Assembly (NCBI GenBank): GCA_001312405.1
Contig: BBDR01000004.1
Coordinates: 1 to 64,000, forward strand
Direction: 5' to 3'
Length of the DNA stretch: 64,000 bases
DNA from: Clostridium sp. NkU-1
GTDB taxonomy: Bacteria; Bacillota_A; Clostridia; Lachnospirales; Lachnospiraceae
Positions 62,351 to 64,000 of this stretch are shown here, in pieces. The position numbers and the translations under genes were made by a program. Positions within the stretch are counted from its first letter, which is position 1. Every line of letters begins with the position of its first letter. Below the pieces are notes generated by a model. The model ran no database searches. It was not told the origin of the DNA and saw only the letters and a list, made by a program, of their open reading frames with translations.

Positions 62351-62355
62351 TAAAA

Positions 62356-63109
62356 ATGAGCCAGGAAATGATTTTAAAGACAGAGAATCTCAGGAAGTCC
62401 TATGAAAACGGGCAACCGGTTTTAAAGGATATTTCTTTTACCTTGGAAAAAGGAGAGGTAGTGGTGGTCGTAGGACCTTCCGGCTGCGGAAAGAGCACCT
62501 TTTTACGATGTCTCAACATGCTGGAGCCCATTGATTCCGGTACGATTCAGTTTAAGGACCGGATCATTGACAGGAGCAAGCGGGATGTTTATGAAATAAG
62601 ACAGAAGATCGGCATGGTATTCCAGAGCTACGATTTATTCCCCCATAAGACCATTCTGGGGAATATTCTTCTGGCCCCTTTAAAGGTGCAGAAAAGAGAT
62701 AAAAAAAGAGGTGGAAAAGGAAGCAGAGCAGCTTCTGGCCCGGGTAGGGCTTCTGGATAAAAAGGCTTCTTACCCAAGGCAGCTGTCCGGCGGACAGAAG
62801 CAAAGAGTGGCTATTGTAAGGGCGCTTATCATGCATCCGGAAATCCTGCTCTTAGATGAGATTACGGCAGCCCTGGACCCGGAGATGGTGCGGGAGGTTT
62901 TACAGGTGGTGCTGGAGCTGGCAAAGGAAGGAATGACCATGGTCATCGTTACTCATGAAATGGAATTTGCCAGGGCAGTGGCTGACCGTGTCCTGTTCAT
63001 GGATCAGGGCGTGGTAGTGGAAGAGAGCCTGCCGGGAGAGTTTTTTACCTCTCCGCGGACCGAGCGTGCAAAGCAGTTTTTAAATACGTTTCATTATGAA
63101 GCGTTATAA
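62356..63109 (+). CDS. Amino-acid ABC transporter ATP-binding protein, one frameshift
   Basis: About 250 residues. Walker A GPSGCGKST (about 40), Q-loop VFQSYDLFPH, signature LSGGQKQRVAI, Walker B ILLLDEITAALDP, switch His in VTHEMEFA. GlnQ/TcyN-like. One extra A in the A6 run at about 62707 splits it (KEVEKEAEQLLARVG restored). ATG 62356 with AAAGGA at 10 bases. Energises import by the two permeases. Confidence 0.92.
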
Positions 63110-63138
63110 AATAAAAAAAATAAAAGGAGGATGTAATT

Positions 63139-64000
63139 ATGAAAAAGAAATTACTGGGAGCATTATTAGGCATTACCATGGCGGCAGGTCTTTTAGCAGG
63201 CTGCGGCCAGGCAAAGGACAATGGAGGAAACACAGGAGGGGCAGTTGCAAAGGCAAGAACCTTATCTGAAATCAAGGATGCCGGAACCATTAAGATCGGC
63301 GTATTCAGCGATAAGAATCCATTTGGATATGTGGATTCCAACGGAAAAATCCAGGGCTATGATGTGTATTTTGCAAAGCGCCTGGCAAAGGATTTATTTG
63401 GAAGTGAGGATAAGGTTGAATTTGTATACGTAGAGGCTGCCAGCCGGGTGGAATATTTAAAGTCAGCCAAGGTGGATGTGATTCTTGCTAATTTCACTGT
63501 TACAGATGAGAGAAAGGAGCAGGTGGATTTTGCACTTCCATATATGAAGGTGGCTCTTGGCGTGGTATCCCCTGATGCCGCTTTGATTACTGATGTGACA
63601 CAGTTAAAGGATAAGACCCTGATTGTGGTAAAGGGTACTACGGCGGAAACTTATTTTTCAGAAAACCATCCGGAAGTCAAGCTGTTAAAGTTTGATGAGT
63701 ATCAGGAAGCCTATGACGCACTTCTGGACGGAAGAGGAGATGCTTTCTCCACCGATAACACAGAGGTTCTAGCCTGGGCCATTCAGAACAAGGGATTTAC
63801 CGTAGGAATCGAATCCATCGGAAATCTGGATACCATTGCTCCGGCCGTTCAGAAAGGAAACAAAGAGCTTTTAGACTGGATCAATAGCGAGATCGAAACT
63901 CTTGGCAAGGAAGAGTTCTTCCACAAGGATTTTGAGGAAACCTTAAAGCCTGTGTATGGAGATGAAATTGATCCGGAAAATCTGGTGGTGGAAGGCGGTC
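63139..64000 (+). CDS. Cysteine-type substrate-binding lipoprotein, cut by window end
   Basis: 287 codons visible, no stop before 64000. Lipobox LLAGC (Cys about 22). Family 3 solute-binding protein: GTIKIGVFSDKNPFGYVDSN, GYDVYFAKRLAKDLFG, EAASRVEYLKSAKVDVILAN, VTDERKEQVDFALPYMKVAL, and near the end KEEFFHKDFEETLKP and VVEGG. From memory this strongly resembles CjaA, the cysteine-binding protein of Campylobacter, rather than glutamine or arginine binders. AAAGGAGG before ATG 63139. The Cys-rich leader upstream agrees with cysteine as ligand. The last residues are probably just beyond the window. Confidence 0.88.
   Translation, partial: MKKKLLGALLGITMAAGLLAGCGQAKDNGGNTGGAVAKARTLSEIKDAGTIKIGVFSDKNPFGYVDSNGKIQGYDVYFAKRLAKDLFGSEDKVEFVYVEAASRVEYLKSAKVDVILANFTVTDERKEQVDFALPYMKVALGVVSPDAALITDVTQLKDKTLIVVKGTTAETYFSENHPEVKLLKFDEYQEAYDALLDGRGDAFSTDNTEVLAWAIQNKGFTVGIESIGNLDTIAPAVQKGNKELLDWINSEIETLGKEEFFHKDFEETLKPVYGDEIDPENLVVEGG

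Overview
The window looks like a chromosomal segment of a low- to mid-GC, spore-forming Firmicute, most likely a Lachnospiraceae of the Clostridium/Lacrimispora type. The evidence is strong AGGAGG ribosome sites, GTG/TTG starts, many methyl-accepting receptors, a LysM-GH18 spore-type hydrolase, Gram-positive lipoproteins, and families typical of that group (DUF4491, DUF4489, DUF5680, DUF6483, DUF2318). The species call is inference. No rRNA, tRNA, CRISPR array or insertion sequence was recognised.

About three quarters of the longer genes are interrupted by one-base gains or losses, nearly all in homopolymer runs (A6-A8, T6-T8, C3, G3). Removing or adding one base restores a full-length family member each time, and in one gene two indels cancel out. 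I read this as uncorrected assembly error, not mass gene decay, so such genes are listed once, over their whole span, as CDS. Exceptions that look truly degraded are an alpha/beta hydrolase (19570-20235) and an acetyltransferase fragment (16976-17079).

Layout. 0.3-3 kb: chemoreceptor and a chorismate mutase-shikimate kinase fusion. 3.2-12.2 kb: a copper/metal island (HMA-SafE-cupredoxin fusion, 31-residue membrane peptide, DUF2318 lipoprotein, HxlR regulator, CopA ATPase, CopZ chaperone, two-component system). 12.4-20.2 kb: pta and small accessory genes (DUF454, DUF4491, proline-rich protein, XRE-DUF5680, methyltransferase, zinc ribbon, ClbS-like, UbiA). 20.5-24.8 kb: an ascorbate/galactitol-type PTS operon whose PRD regulator carries the only EIIA domain, ending in a TrpA-like gene. 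25.3-33 kb: a LacI-regulated ABC importer with a GH38 alpha-mannosidase. 33.8-37.6 kb: glycerate module (CdaR regulator, GntP permease, glycerate kinase). 37.7-39.9 kb: chemoreceptor. 40.2-48.8 kb: a nitrosative/oxidative-stress island (ferredoxin protein, Crp/Fnr regulator, cupin, hybrid cluster protein, DUF1858, an unrecognised 202-residue protein, two hemerythrins, Ca-type P-ATPase). 49-51.5 kb: TcdA, rhodanese-TtcA fusion, Rrf2 regulator. 51.6-55.3 kb: secreted CAP protein, DUF4489 protein, LysM-GH18 protein. 55.7-60.6 kb: a GGDEF/HD-GYP signalling protein and a chemoreceptor. 60.7-64 kb: an amino-acid ABC importer, cut off by the window end.

The most notable observations are: (1) upstream of the ABC importer, a sigma-A promoter, a 35-codon leader ORF with the residues CCCCRC, and a perfect 12-bp terminator, in front of a binding protein resembling cysteine-binding CjaA; this looks like a cysteine-sensing attenuator. 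(2) Two identical 14-bp palindromes GTTGTAATTACAAC, each exactly 29.5 nt from a -10 box (class II activator geometry), at the promoters of the ferredoxin gene and the cupin-hcp-hemerythrin operon, next to the Crp/Fnr gene. (3) A roughly 50-nt dispersed repeat in at least four intergenic copies.
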